Of a stretch of 64,000 nucleotides of DNA, positions 8,031 through 16,171 are shown one piece after another; positions within the stretch are counted from its first letter, which is position 1; each line of letters starts with the position of its first letter. Source of the DNA: GCA-2686265 sp036010965 (GTDB lineage Bacteria; Planctomycetota; UBA1135; GCA-002686595); NCBI GenBank assembly GCA_036010965.1, contig DASCMO010000144.1, positions 1 through 64,000 on the forward strand. Direction: 5' to 3'. The position numbers were made by a program, and so were the translations under genes. The notes under the pieces were generated by a model. The model saw nothing but the letters and a program-made list of their open reading frames with translations, did no database searches and was not told the origin of the DNA.

Positions 8031-8152
8031 GCTGGGGGGTCGGGGTAGGGGCGTCTCGCAGTCGGCGAGCAAGGATAGCGTCTCGCCCTGGCGCGTGCCC
8101 GCTCCCCCCTCCGCCGATCTGCGCTCTTCGCCGAGGATGCGGTCAGAGTAGA

Positions 8153-8968
8153 ATGCGCGCCATGGACACGGACCTGAGCGGGGTCCCGGGCTGGGTTGAC
8201 CTGGGATCGCAGTTCTGCCTGGAGCTCTCCTTTGGCGTGCTGCTGGCCCTGGCCTTCGTGCCGCGGGCGCCTGTCGGGCCGCTCTTCTATCGCTTGATGG
8301 GCTCGACTGCCGTGTTGCCCGCTCTGCTGGCCGGGGTGGTTCCCGTGACCAGCGGCGCTCGCGCCCTCTCCGAGCCGGCACTCGTCGCGACCTGGTTGGC
8401 GGTCGCGGCCTACCCCTTCTATTCCGGCCCCCTGCGCGGCCGGCGCTGGGGCATTGCCCTGGCCTGGGCGCTCGTGTGGTCGGCCGCCGCCCTCGTGGCC
8501 ACCGTGGGCCGCACGGGCGATCTGGTAGGGGTTCAGCTGGCGGTGGCGAGCCTCTCGGCCGCCTCGACAGGGGCCGTCGCCGGCGGCGTGGGCCTGGCGA
8601 TGGTCCTGGGCCACTGGTACCTGACCGTACCCAAGCTCGACGTGCGCCACCTCGTGCGTCTGAACCGGGTCACCGTGGGCGCCATGATCGCCTGTTTGAT
8701 CTGCGTGGCCCTGACCTGTCTCGTGTTCCGCGCCGAGCTGGCGTCTGCCCGCACGCCGCTCCTGGGCCCATGGGGCCTGTTCTACCTGGGGACGCGCGTC
8801 GTCGTCGGCCTGGTCATGCCCCTGCTCTTCGCCTGGATGACCGCCGGATCCCTGCGCTACTCGAACACGCGCTCGGCCACGGGCATCCTCTACGCCTCGA
8901 CCGTCCTGGTCCTGATCGGGACCGGGGTGGCGGTGTCCCTCCAGAGCTCCTACGGCGTGCCCCTGTGA
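8153..8968 (+). CDS. Polytopic integral membrane protein of unknown function
   Basis: 271 aa, about eight hydrophobic segments (around residues 20-35, 48-66, 78-92, 101-119, 127-149, 167-185, 204-224 and 239-258). No family motif was recognised. It carries scattered polar residues in membrane segments (GHWYLTVPKLD near 158-168) that might bind a cofactor or substrate. Two starts are possible, ATG at 8153 or 8162; neither has a strong ribosome-binding site. Its stop overlaps the start of the zinc-ribbon gene by four bases, so the two products probably work together. Confidence 0.75.
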   Translation: MRAMDTDLSGVPGWVDLGSQFCLELSFGVLLALAFVPRAPVGPLFYRLMGSTAVLPALLAGVVPVTSGARALSEPALVATWLAVAAYPFYSGPLRGRRWGIALAWALVWSAAALVATVGRTGDLVGVQLAVASLSAASTGAVAGGVGLAMVLGHWYLTVPKLDVRHLVRLNRVTVGAMIACLICVALTCLVFRAELASARTPLLGPWGLFYLGTRVVVGLVMPLLFAWMTAGSLRYSNTRSATGILYASTVLVLIGTGVAVSLQSSYGVPL

Positions 8969-9468
8969 GCCCTCGTGACCTGCGGCTGCGCCTGGTCTGC
9001 CCGTGTGGGCACACCCTCGATTGGGTCGTCCCGTTCGGGGGTGCCGGGCCCGAGCGGATCGCCTGCGAGGCCTGCGACGAGCAGCGGGTCCTGGAAGCGG
9101 GGCGCACCGACGAGGACGGCGGGCTGTGGGCCTGTCAGGTCTGCGGTCATGCCGAGCTCCATTCCCGCAAGGACTTCCCTGTGGCCCTGGGGATCGGTCT
9201 GGTGGGAGCGGCGGCCCTGGCGGCGCCCTTCACCGCCTACCTCAGCCTGGTGGCAGCGACCCTCATCGACTGGGGCCTCTACCTCTGCATGCCGGAGGTC
9301 GTCGTCTGCTACGTGTGCGAGGCACAACATCGCGGCGCTGCCGGGAAGCCGCGTCACCCGCGCTTCGATCGGGAGATCGCCGAGCGCCTGAAGTACGGCA
9401 AGAAGGCGGTCATGGGCCGGCCCATGCGCGAGGGGGGCACGGCGGACGCTCCCGAGCCGGAGCACTGA
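8965..9468 (+). CDS. Zinc-ribbon protein with central membrane segments
   Basis: 167 aa with paired cysteines in four clusters: CPCGH near residue 10, CEACD near 33, CQVCGH near 54, and CYVCE near 114. They look like two zinc-ribbon or rubredoxin-like knuckles flanking a hydrophobic stretch of about two membrane segments (about 66-105). The C-terminus is basic and hydrophilic. I chose the GTG at 8965 because it forms a GTGA overlap with the preceding membrane-protein gene and the first CxC motif follows soon after. Function is unknown. Confidence 0.78.
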   Translation: MSPRDLRLRLVCPCGHTLDWVVPFGGAGPERIACEACDEQRVLEAGRTDEDGGLWACQVCGHAELHSRKDFPVALGIGLVGAAALAAPFTAYLSLVAATLIDWGLYLCMPEVVVCYVCEAQHRGAAGKPRHPRFDREIAERLKYGKKAVMGRPMREGGTADAPEPEH

Positions 9469-9507
9469 GGGAGCGGGGCGCGGGCTGTGGCGACTGGGGG
9501 CGTGGCC

Positions 9508-9544
9508 AAAAAAACCAGGGCCCCGCGACGCGCGCGGGGCCCTG
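9508..9544 (-). terminator. Intrinsic terminator of the porin gene
   Basis: A perfect 12-bp stem (9516-9527 with 9533-9544) is followed, read on the minus strand, by a T-run (complement of 9508-9514), so it is a textbook terminator for the porin gene ending at 9602. On the plus strand it also lies 47 bases past the zinc-ribbon gene. A second smaller hairpin at 9564-9580 repeats the same 14-base core (cgcgacgcgcgcgg). Confidence 0.85.
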
Positions 9545-9601
9545 TCTGTGTTCTCGACTCCCCGCCGCGACGCGCGCGGCAGGAGAGCTGTTTGAGATCG
9601 A

Positions 9602-10540
9602 CTAGAAGCCGACGGCCAGGCCGACCGAGATCGTGTCGCTGCCGCCGCGGTCGTCCATGTTGACCTGCCACTTGATGTCATGGCCGCTGACGTACTTGTT
9701 GACGCCGATCGTCATGGTGTCGTCGGATCCGTCATCGGCATCTTCGAGGCGGACGCCGAGCTCCCAGTTGCCGGTGAAGGCGTAGGTCACGGTGATGGCC
9801 GTGGGGGTCGCAGCGTCGGTGTCGACCATCTCTACCGAACCGGAGAACTGGCCACTGGTGAAGTAGGCCTCGGCGTAGGTGGCGTCGGCGCCGGAGGCGC
9901 CGTCGTCGCTGAAGGCAAGCGCTATCGAGAGGCAGGTGCCATCGCCGGCGCCGTAGGCACCTTCATTGGTGCTGCCCGCGCCGTCGCCCATGAGGTCCAT
10001 GGCCACGCGGCCGGTGATGTTGTAGTCATCGGCCGGACCGTCGGAGCCATCCTGAACTGCGAGTGCCCAACCGACAGTACCCATGTCGCCGTTCACCATC
10101 AGGCCACCATCACGGCCTGCATTGCCGCCGCCGAGGGCGGAGCGGTCGATGAAGAAGGTCTGGTTGCGGTCGATCAACGCGCTGGTGAGAGTGGGCGCGC
10201 GGAAGGCACCCATCGTTGCGGACAAGCCGCCGATGCCAAACGTCGCATAGGCGTCCACAACTGCGGACATGTCGGTGGTGACATGGTAGCCGTAGTCGCC
10301 GTTCGACCCGCTGATGTCCAGGCGCACGTCACTGACGTCAAAGTCGCCTGTGTCAGTGTCGCTGTTGCTGTCGTAGGTGGTGATTAGCCAGCCACCGAAA
10401 GACGGGCCGCCGTCAAGCGTGGACAGAGTCGAGGACAGCGCCTCGAGTTCCCGATCCAGCTCCGGCCACTCCGTCTCGGAGGCAAAGCCTGTGGCGCAGA
10501 CCAGCGAGCTGGCCAGCGCGGTTGTGAAGAACTTGTTCAT
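9602..10540 (-). CDS. Porin-like outer-membrane beta-barrel protein
   Basis: 312 aa. Signal peptide about residues 1-20 (cleavage near ASE). A short helix (WPELDRELEALSSTLSTL) resembling a periplasmic coiled coil precedes alternating Gly/aromatic beta strands and Asp-rich turns, and the chain ends in Phe (VGLAVGF), the usual outer-membrane insertion signal. Short tracts such as FDVSDVRLDISG and GAFRAPTLTSALIDR resemble phosphate-selective porin O/P proteins. Substrate unknown. The start has GGAG about a dozen bases upstream. A long AT-richer leader and a strong terminator suggest high expression. Its Ala/Gly/Asp-rich composition differs from its neighbours. Confidence 0.82.
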   Translation of the reverse strand: MNKFFTTALASSLVCATGFASETEWPELDRELEALSSTLSTLDGGPSFGGWLITTYDSNSDTDTGDFDVSDVRLDISGSNGDYGYHVTTDMSAVVDAYATFGIGGLSATMGAFRAPTLTSALIDRNQTFFIDRSALGGGNAGRDGGLMVNGDMGTVGWALAVQDGSDGPADDYNITGRVAMDLMGDGAGSTNEGAYGAGDGTCLSIALAFSDDGASGADATYAEAYFTSGQFSGSVEMVDTDAATPTAITVTYAFTGNWELGVRLEDADDGSDDTMTIGVNKYVSGHDIKWQVNMDDRGGSDTISVGLAVGF

Positions 10541-11118
10541 GAGAGTTGCACTCCAAAGGAGAGAAGAGAGACCACAGAGAGAAAGGGATGGGGTCTAGAG
10601 CGCGCAGAGAATGCCCTGCGCCCGGGGCCAGGAAAAGCCCCCAGCACGGAAAATCGTGCTGAGAACTGACCCACAAGATCGGCGGGGACCTCCGTGCCAT
10701 GCCCCAAAAGCGCCTCAGACCCTGCCTGGAGACCTAAAGCCTTGAAAGACAGGGACTTGGAGCTGGGACTCGAGGGCTCGAAGAGCCCCCTCAGAGGCCG
10801 AGCGGAGGACGGGAATGTGCTCCCGGCGTCCTTTCGGGGCCCCTCCGTTACTCGGTGAGTCATCCCTAAGTGGTTCTGGAAAAGAGGGTTGTGTCTCCCG
10901 ATGCCGTGCCCGAGGAGCATCCGGCGAGCCGGGGATCGGCGGTCCACGCCGACCGGGAACCTATCCGGCTGCGGTCCGCCCGGGAGGGTGAAAAGTCCCC
11001 GTCACGGCGGGGAGATTCCCAGGGACGGGCCTGGGCCCCCCCTCCCGGGTCCCTGCATGGCACTTTACGGGCCGCAGAGGGCTTGCGGGGCCCAGGGAGC
11101 GAGGTTCGGCGCTCCGGT
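10541..11118. other. Long spacer upstream of porin gene
   Basis: 578 bases with no credible gene. It contains several short hairpins, for example 10642-10661 (7-bp stem, GAAAAT loop) and GGGCTC-GAA-GAGCCC near 10773, and could be the porin's long 5' leader on the minus strand. I could not match it to a known riboswitch. Confidence 0.4.
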
Positions 11119-11538
11119 CTACTCCAGGTCCCGCCGCTCACGCTTGGTCTGGGAGCGCCGCTTCTTCTCCTCCAGGCGTCGCCGGACGGAGGAGCGCGTG
11201 GGGCGCGTGGGGCGCCGGGGCTTGCGTACCGCCGTGGCCTCGCGCAGGAGGACCGCCAGGCGCTCGCGGGCGTCCTCGAGGTTTCGGGCGCGCTGGCGGG
11301 TGCGGGAGGAGGACAGGATCAGCTCGCCCTCTGCCGTCAAGCGCGCCCCCAGGCGCTCCAGGGCGCGCGCCCGCTGGGGCTCGGAGAGGGCCGGGCTGTT
11401 CGCCACGTGGAAGCGCAGGGTCACGCGCGTCTCCACCTTGTTGACGTTCTGGCCGCCCGGGCCCCCCGAGCGCGAGAAGGAGACCGCCAGCTCCTCGGGC
11501 GCGATCACCAGGCGGGAGGTCACACGCAGGGGCTCCAT
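11119..11538 (-). CDS. arfB: Peptidyl-tRNA hydrolase ArfB (release-factor-like ribosome rescue)
   Basis: 139 aa, standard ArfB/YaeJ length. The catalytic GGQ is at residues 28-30 in SGGPGGQNVNKVETRVTLRF; the C-terminal ~40 residues are very Arg/Lys-rich (RRRLEEKKRRSQTKRERR), the tail that enters the empty mRNA channel of stalled ribosomes. It hydrolyses peptidyl-tRNA on non-stop complexes. The ATG at 11538 lies at the edge of a 14-bp tandem duplication and has no Shine-Dalgarno; a GTG five codons later (11523) is an alternative. Confidence 0.93.
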   Translation of the reverse strand: MEPLRVTSRLVIAPEELAVSFSRSGGPGGQNVNKVETRVTLRFHVANSPALSEPQRARALERLGARLTAEGELILSSSRTRQRARNLEDARERLAVLLREATAVRKPRRPTRPTRSSVRRRLEEKKRRSQTKRERRDLE

Positions 11539-11564
11539 ATAGAGGAAGGTATATAGAGGAAGGT
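11537..11564. repeat. 14-bp perfect tandem duplication at the arfB start codon
   Basis: The unit atatagaggaaggt occurs twice head to tail (11537-11550 and 11551-11564); the arfB ATG overlaps the first copy. On the arfB strand each copy contributes CTATAT, which could serve as a duplicated -10-like element. The unit length is not a multiple of three. Confidence 0.85.
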
Positions 11565-11582
11565 AAGGTGGGCCGGCCGCGC

Positions 11583-11888
11583 TCAGCCCATCCCAGGATC
11601 GTCCCTGCGCAGGGCGATGAAGGTGAAGATCCCCGTGTCGTGCCCGTCGGAGAAGCGCAAGGTCAGGGCGTAGTTGCCCACCAGGCGCAGGTTCTCATGG
11701 GTCAAATCGTCGGGAACCCCCGCCGGATCGTGGCTCCGCACGCCGGTGACCTCGTTGACGCACCCGGCGCAGGGGCAGAGGCCGCGCAGCTGGGGTGTGC
11801 TGAAGGTGGTCACTTGCCCGTCGGTCCACTCGATGCGCACGAGCGTGGGGTCGCTGCCGGTGATGACCTTGGGCTGGGCGGATGTCAT
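11583..11888 (-). CDS. DUF971 domain protein (gamma-butyrobetaine hydroxylase-like N-terminal domain)
   Basis: 101 aa, a stand-alone DUF971 domain. IEWTDGQVTTFSTPQLRGLCPCAGC is the diagnostic block, with Cys38, Cys40 and Cys43 as zinc/iron ligands; YALTLRFSDGHDTGIFTFIALR closes the fold. Stand-alone members are small metal-binding proteins often linked with Fe-S metabolism, but the role is not established. It ends 44 bases upstream of arfB and may share its transcript. The tRNA-Phe lies just upstream on the same strand. Confidence 0.88.
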   Translation of the reverse strand: MTSAQPKVITGSDPTLVRIEWTDGQVTTFSTPQLRGLCPCAGCVNEVTGVRSHDPAGVPDDLTHENLRLVGNYALTLRFSDGHDTGIFTFIALRRDDPGMG

Positions 11889-11892
11889 GGGC

Positions 11893-11968
11893 TGGTGGGC
11901 GGGACCGGACTTGAACCGGTGACCCCTTGATTTTCAGTCAAGTGCTCTACCAACTGAGCTACCCGCCC
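11893..11968 (-). tRNA. tRNA-Phe (anticodon GAA)
   Basis: A full cloverleaf can be folded: 7-bp acceptor GGGCGGG/CCCGCCC, D-arm GCTC/GAGC, anticodon stem CTTGA/TCAAG with loop CTGAAAA (anticodon GAA), and T-arm ACCGG-TTCAAGT-CCGGT. Discriminator A and an encoded CCA (11893-11895) follow, giving 76 nt in all. Confidence 0.97.
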
Positions 11969-12048
11969 TACGGAGCGCAGATTATGCCGCCCCAGGGGCG
12001 CGGGGCAACTCCCGGCTGGGGGACAGTCGCGCCCGGAGGACGCTCCCC

Positions 12049-12993
12049 TCACAGCACCCGCTCGAGCACCTCGCGGGCGCGCTCCACGTCCCGCCCGATC
12101 TGAGCCCGCAGGGCGTCGAGGTCGGCGAAGCGCTGCTCGGCCCGCAGGCGGGCCACGAACTCGAGTTCGAGCCGCGCGCCGTAGAGGTCCCGCTGCAGGT
12201 CGAGCACGTGCACCTCCACCAGGGGCTCAAGCGGGGCCTGTTCGTCCACCGTGGGCCGGAATCCGATGTTGCAGGCGGCGGGCAGGGGCGGGGCGGCGGT
12301 TCCAGCGGCCTCTGGCAGGTGGGCGAAGCAGGCGTAGACACCCGGCGGGGGGTGGAGCTGGTGGTCCAGGTCCAGGTTGGCGGTCGGGAAGCCCAGCTCG
12401 CGGCCCAGCTCGGAGCCCCGCACCACCCTTCCGAAGGCGCTCACCCTGCGCCCGAGCATGCGCGCCGCCCCGTCCAGGTCTCCCAGTTCAACGGCCTCGC
12501 GGATGGCCGTGCTCGAGACCGCCCGCTCGCCCACGACCACCTTGCCCACGACCTCGACGTCGTGGCCGAGCTCTCGCAGGAGCCCGGGCGTCCCCCTGCG
12601 GTCGCGGCCGAACTTGCTGTCGAAGCCGAGCACGAAGGCGACCGCCCCCAGGCGCTCCACGAGCAGCTCGTCCACGAAGGCCTCGGCCCCCATCGCTCGC
12701 AACTCCTCGTCGAACTCCAGGACCAGGGTGTGGGCCACGCCGGCCCGCGCGAAGAGCTCGAGCCGGTGGTCGAGGGGCGTCAGGGTGCGCGGGGCGTGGC
12801 CCAGGAGGAGGCCCTTGGGGTGTCGGGCGAAGGTGACCACCGTGGGCGCGGCGCCCAGGGTCTCGGCGCGCGCCAGGTTGGCCTCCAGGATGGCTCGATG
12901 GCCGAGGTGGACCCCGTCGAAGACCCCGATCGAGACCACCGCGCCCCCTTCCAGGGCCGGCGGCAGGTCCGGCGCTCCGCGGCTGACGATCAT
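12049..12993 (-). CDS. ribF: Bifunctional riboflavin kinase / FAD synthetase
   Basis: 314 aa. The N-terminal adenylyltransferase domain has the nucleotide-binding GVFDGVHLGH (residues 23-32, HxGH), FARHP and SSTAIREAV motifs. The C-terminal flavokinase domain has the GRELGFPTANL signature and PPGVYACFA plus NIGFRPT. It makes FMN from riboflavin and then FAD. I chose the ATG at 12993 because residue spacing to GVFDGVHLGH matches known RibF proteins; an upstream ATG at 13026 would overlap def. It lies 25 bases after the def stop and is probably co-transcribed. Confidence 0.94.
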   Translation of the reverse strand: MIVSRGAPDLPPALEGGAVVSIGVFDGVHLGHRAILEANLARAETLGAAPTVVTFARHPKGLLLGHAPRTLTPLDHRLELFARAGVAHTLVLEFDEELRAMGAEAFVDELLVERLGAVAFVLGFDSKFGRDRRGTPGLLRELGHDVEVVGKVVVGERAVSSTAIREAVELGDLDGAARMLGRRVSAFGRVVRGSELGRELGFPTANLDLDHQLHPPPGVYACFAHLPEAAGTAAPPLPAACNIGFRPTVDEQAPLEPLVEVHVLDLQRDLYGARLELEFVARLRAEQRFADLDALRAQIGRDVERAREVLERVL

Positions 12994-13018
12994 CGTCCGC
13001 GGCGGGGGGCCACCCGCC

Positions 13019-13552
13019 TCAGCCATCCGCCCGCGAGGCCTGGTAGGCCTCGACCAGCTCCTCGAGGAAGGGCCGGTTGCGCAGCTTGTCGGCTGGGGAC
13101 ATGCGATCGACCAGCAGGACCCCCTCCAGGTGATCGAACTCGTGCTGCACGATGCGGCTCGTGAAGCCCTCGTAGGTCGCTTCCAGGGGCGTTCCGGCGG
13201 CATCGACGGCCACGACCGTGCAGCGCTCGGGCCGCCGGATCTCGGCGTAGATGCTCGGAAAGGAGAGGCAGCCCTCCTCGTGCAGGGTGACGGGCCCCGA
13301 GCGGTCGACGATCTCGGGATTGACGAGCACCAGGTCGTCCTCGGGGTCGCCCGTGGGGTTGAGGACCAGGATTCGCCGCCGATCGCCGACCTGGGGCGCG
13401 GCCAGGCCAACTCCCTGGTTGCGGCGCATGCAATCGAGCATGGCCTCCACGAAGGCACCGAGGTCGGTGCCGAAGGTCTCCACCGCCACGGCCCGCTTGC
13501 GCAGGACGGGCTCGGGGTAGAGGGTCAGCTGGAGTTCGAGGGCTTCGGACAT
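13019..13552 (-). CDS. def: Peptide deformylase
   Basis: 177 aa, type-I length. All three motifs are intact: GVGLAAPQ (47-54), EGCLS (93-97, metal ligand Cys95) and HEFDH (137-141, two histidine ligands and the catalytic Glu). It removes the N-formyl group from nascent proteins. The ATG at 13552 is close to the conserved LxLYPEPVLRKRA start. The longer upstream frame to 13843 overlaps the divergent TPR gene and is not real. Confidence 0.95.
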   Translation of the reverse strand: MSEALELQLTLYPEPVLRKRAVAVETFGTDLGAFVEAMLDCMRRNQGVGLAAPQVGDRRRILVLNPTGDPEDDLVLVNPEIVDRSGPVTLHEEGCLSFPSIYAEIRRPERCTVVAVDAAGTPLEATYEGFTSRIVQHEFDHLEGVLLVDRMSPADKLRNRPFLEELVEAYQASRADG

Positions 13553-13690
13553 CGCGGGTGCGGGGCGGGGCGGGGTGGGTGAGCGAGCGGGTGAGGATAG
13601 CCCGCGTTGACCGTCCGACGCCGCGTCCATAAGATTTTCCGCCCCCCTGCGGGTCTGCGGACGGTAGGGGCTGAACGGGCGAGCTGAAGA

Positions 13691-15022
13691 TTGGACTTCT
13701 CCAAGCACATCCAGAAGGCGGAAGAGGCGGCGCGGAGGAAGAACTACAACTTCGCCATCGAGCTGTACCAGCAGCTGCTGGAGATCGATCCCGACCAGGG
13801 CGATGCGCGAGCTGGGCTGCGGCGCGTGCTCATGAAGCGCCACGCGGGCAAGAAGGGTGGGCGCTTCCTACGCGCACTCTCGGGCGCCGCTCCGCTCACC
13901 GTGGCCCACACCCTGCGCAAGGCCGGTCGGCACGACGCCTGCGCCAAGTCGCTCGAGTCCTACCTGACCACTAGCCCGCTCGACGTCGATGCCAACCTGA
14001 TGCTCGGTCAGGAGCTGGAGGCGGCCGGGCACTATCAGTCAGCCCGCGCGGTGTACGAGTTCGTGACCGAGCTCGATCCGCGCAACCCCGAGGGCCTCAA
14101 GAGCGCCGGAGAGATGGTTCGGCGCGCTGGCGACCCCGCCACGGCGCTGGAGTACTTCGAGCGCGCGCTCGAGGCCGATCCGCGCGACCAGGATGCTCTC
14201 AAGGCGCGCAAGAACCTGGCGGCGGAGACCGCCCTGCAGACCCAGGGTTTCGAGACCGCGCAGCACAGCCGCGATCAGATCAAGGACAAGGACGAGGCGC
14301 GCGCCCTCGAGCGCGCCCAGCGCATGCACCTCTCGGCCGACGAACTGGGCGAGGAACTCGCGCGGCTGGAGGGGCGCTTCAGCGAGGACTCCTCGAACCC
14401 GGACCTGATGATCGAGATGGCCGATGTCCACGAGAAGCTCAAGGACCCCGAGGCAGCCCTCGACATGCTCGAGCGCGCGGCCGACTACCGCAAGGGCTCC
14501 TTCGACCTGGTCCGGCGCCTGGGAGGCCTGAAGGCGAAGGTCCTCAAGCGCAAGCTCTCCCGGGCGGACAGGGACGGCGACGCCGAGGGCGCGGGCAGGA
14601 TCGAGGAGGAGTTGCGCGCTTTCCAGGCCGAGAACGCACGCAATCTCCTGGGGCTGCGCCCCGGAGACGCGGGTCTGCGGCTGCAGTTGGGCAAGCTCCT
14701 GCTGCGCTCAGGGGCGATCGACGAGGCCCTGGCGGAGTTCCAGAAGGCCGTCGAAGACCCGCGCCAGAAGGCCGACGCCCTCTTCTATCTGGGCCAGGCC
14801 TTCCAGAAGAAGGGGTTCCTGGACCTGTCGCGCAAGAACTTCGAGCGCGCCCTCGAGGGAGCGCCGGCCGGGGACGAACGGACCAAGGAGATCCTGTACA
14901 ATCTCGGCGAGATCGCGGAGGCCGAGGGTGAGGGCGAGCTGGCTCGCTCCTGCTATTCCCGCATTTTCGAAGTCGACATTGGCTACCGCGACGTGGCCGC
15001 AAAAATGGAACGGTTCAAGTAG
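13691..15022 (+). CDS. TPR-repeat protein
   Basis: 443 aa, soluble, no signal peptide. It is built of tetratricopeptide-like helix pairs: NYNFAIELYQQLLEIDPDQGDARAGL (18-43), GHYQSARAVYEFVTELDPRNPEGL, GDPATALEYFERALEADPRDQDAL, PEAALDMLERAADY, GAIDEALAEFQKAVEDP and GFLDLSRKNFERALEG. A charged helical region (about 195-330) separates the two groups. TPRs mediate protein-protein contacts; the partner is unknown. The start is TTG at 13691, directly before the first helix; I saw no better ATG. It ends 12 bases before rpsT, so the two likely form an operon. Confidence 0.88.
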   Translation: MDFSKHIQKAEEAARRKNYNFAIELYQQLLEIDPDQGDARAGLRRVLMKRHAGKKGGRFLRALSGAAPLTVAHTLRKAGRHDACAKSLESYLTTSPLDVDANLMLGQELEAAGHYQSARAVYEFVTELDPRNPEGLKSAGEMVRRAGDPATALEYFERALEADPRDQDALKARKNLAAETALQTQGFETAQHSRDQIKDKDEARALERAQRMHLSADELGEELARLEGRFSEDSSNPDLMIEMADVHEKLKDPEAALDMLERAADYRKGSFDLVRRLGGLKAKVLKRKLSRADRDGDAEGAGRIEEELRAFQAENARNLLGLRPGDAGLRLQLGKLLLRSGAIDEALAEFQKAVEDPRQKADALFYLGQAFQKKGFLDLSRKNFERALEGAPAGDERTKEILYNLGEIAEAEGEGELARSCYSRIFEVDIGYRDVAAKMERFK

Positions 15023-15034
15023 GTTCAAGAACAG

Positions 15035-15289
15035 ATGCCCAACAGCAAACAAGCGAGCAAGAGACTGGGTCAGAACGCGAAGCGGCGGGATGCCAACAAG
15101 GGTGTCCGCAGCGCCATGCGGTCCGCAGTGAAGAAGGTCACCGAGGCCGAGACGGCCGAGGAGGCCAAGGCCAAACTGCCCGAGGCCGTGCGGCGCGTGG
15201 ACAAGGCGGCCCAGAACAACATCATCCACGGCAACGCAGCGGCGCGCGCGAAGCGGCAGCTGGCGAACGCCGTCAGTTCGAAGTCCTAG
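15035..15289 (+). CDS. rpsT: 30S ribosomal protein S20
   Basis: 84 aa, all-helical and very basic: MPNSKQASKRLGQNAKRRDANK, RSAMRSAVKKV, a middle helix, and AQNNIIHGNAAARAKRQLANAV matching the S20 C-terminus. It binds 16S rRNA early in 30S assembly. The stop codon TAG is itself the first bases of a repeat element (CTAGCAG) that begins here. Confidence 0.95.
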   Translation: MPNSKQASKRLGQNAKRRDANKGVRSAMRSAVKKVTEAETAEEAKAKLPEAVRRVDKAAQNNIIHGNAAARAKRQLANAVSSKS

Positions 15290-15464
15290 CAGACCGTTGA
15301 ACGACGCCCTCCTGCGACTTCGCCCTCTCCGCCCCTGCCGCGTCAGGCCTGCTGATCGGTACTCGACGGCTCAGTTGGGTCGCCGGGGCCGGACCGGACT
15401 CGCCCTCCTTGCCCCGGTGAAGATGGCCTCGTCTCCTTGCGGGCCTCTTTCAACAAGCTGCTAG
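15286..15464. repeat. MITE-like interspersed repeat, copy 1 (179 bp)
   Basis: Its ends are an imperfect inverted repeat of ~24 bases. The left end reads CTAGCAG-ACC-GTTGAAC-GACGCCC; the complement of the right end reads CTAGCAG-CTT-GTTGAAA-GAGGCCC. Left inner sequence (CGACTTCGCCCTCTCC, TGCCGCGTC) and right inner sequence match copy 2 at 37700-37830. It contains no ORF. It starts on the rpsT stop codon and ends six bases before the next gene's ATG. Confidence 0.75.
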
Positions 15465-15470
15465 CTCGAC

Positions 15471-15815
15471 ATGGGCGGGCGCTGCGAGTCATCGGATCGC
15501 CACGCGAACCGAAACCTCAAGCCGCTGCGTGTGGCCATGCGGCGCGAGGATGTGCTGGCCGAAGTGCGATCGATGGTGGAGGACCTCGAGGGCTGGGAGT
15601 TGATCGAAGTCGACGATGAGCGGTTCACGCTCGTGTGCACGCGAGCTGGCAGCTTGCTGAGCGCGGCCTCTCGGATCACGATTCGGGTCGATGGACCCGA
15701 GGGCATTCCCTCGGCGGTCCTGACCGTGGACTCCCGCAGCGACGGCAGGGGGCTGTCCCGCGACCGCGCCAACGTGGTCGAGTTCGTACGGCCCTTCGAG
15801 CGGCGCATCTGCTGA
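15471..15815 (+). CDS. DUF1499-like protein
   Basis: 114 aa. The end SRSDGRGLSRDRANVVEFVRPFERRI resembles the DUF1499 C-terminal motif (R-S-x-S-R-x-G-x-x-D-x-x-x-N-x-x-R-[IV]), and the beginning CESSDRHANRNLKPLRV resembles its C-x-S-S...PL start. There is no signal peptide, although many DUF1499 proteins have one, so the N-terminus may have been cut back by the repeat element that ends seven bases upstream. An internal ATG at 15537 is an alternative start. No Shine-Dalgarno precedes either. The family's role is unknown. Confidence 0.6.
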   Translation: MGGRCESSDRHANRNLKPLRVAMRREDVLAEVRSMVEDLEGWELIEVDDERFTLVCTRAGSLLSAASRITIRVDGPEGIPSAVLTVDSRSDGRGLSRDRANVVEFVRPFERRIC

Positions 15816-16171
15816 TTGCCGGGCGCGCCTGGAAGGCCGGCGAGCCCAGACGAATCTCTTACAGTCGCCCCGGTAAGGGCAGTTGGAAGGTTTTTCCGGT
15901 GCGGCGAGCCCCGCATCCCGTCCCAGGGGCTCCAGGGCCGGTTGCGCGGCCTCAGAGGGCGCGCATGGTGGAGGCTGCCAGCATAAACCACCGTGATGAA
16001 GACGGGCAAAGTGGGTTCCCGGTTCCTCAGGCGTGGATTTTCTTGCCCAAGTATCTCGTTGGGAGGCCGATTTCGGTTCAGAATGCAGGGGACGCGCGAG
16101 TTGCCGCCAGCATGGTCGTGCCTGTCTCTGAATCTCCCTCTACCCCTCTGCTACAACGAGGATTGATTGAA
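15816..16171. other. Spacer before the secreted-protein/metalloprotease pair
   Basis: 356 bases with no credible gene. It should carry the promoter for the following two-gene operon. No clear -35/-10, hairpin or RNA was recognised. Confidence 0.5.

Noticed and set aside
10541..11118. Riboswitch in the porin leader
   Set aside because: Local hairpins are present, but I could not align them with cobalamin, c-di-GMP, glycine, ZTP or fluoride consensus cores. Left as unexplained spacer.
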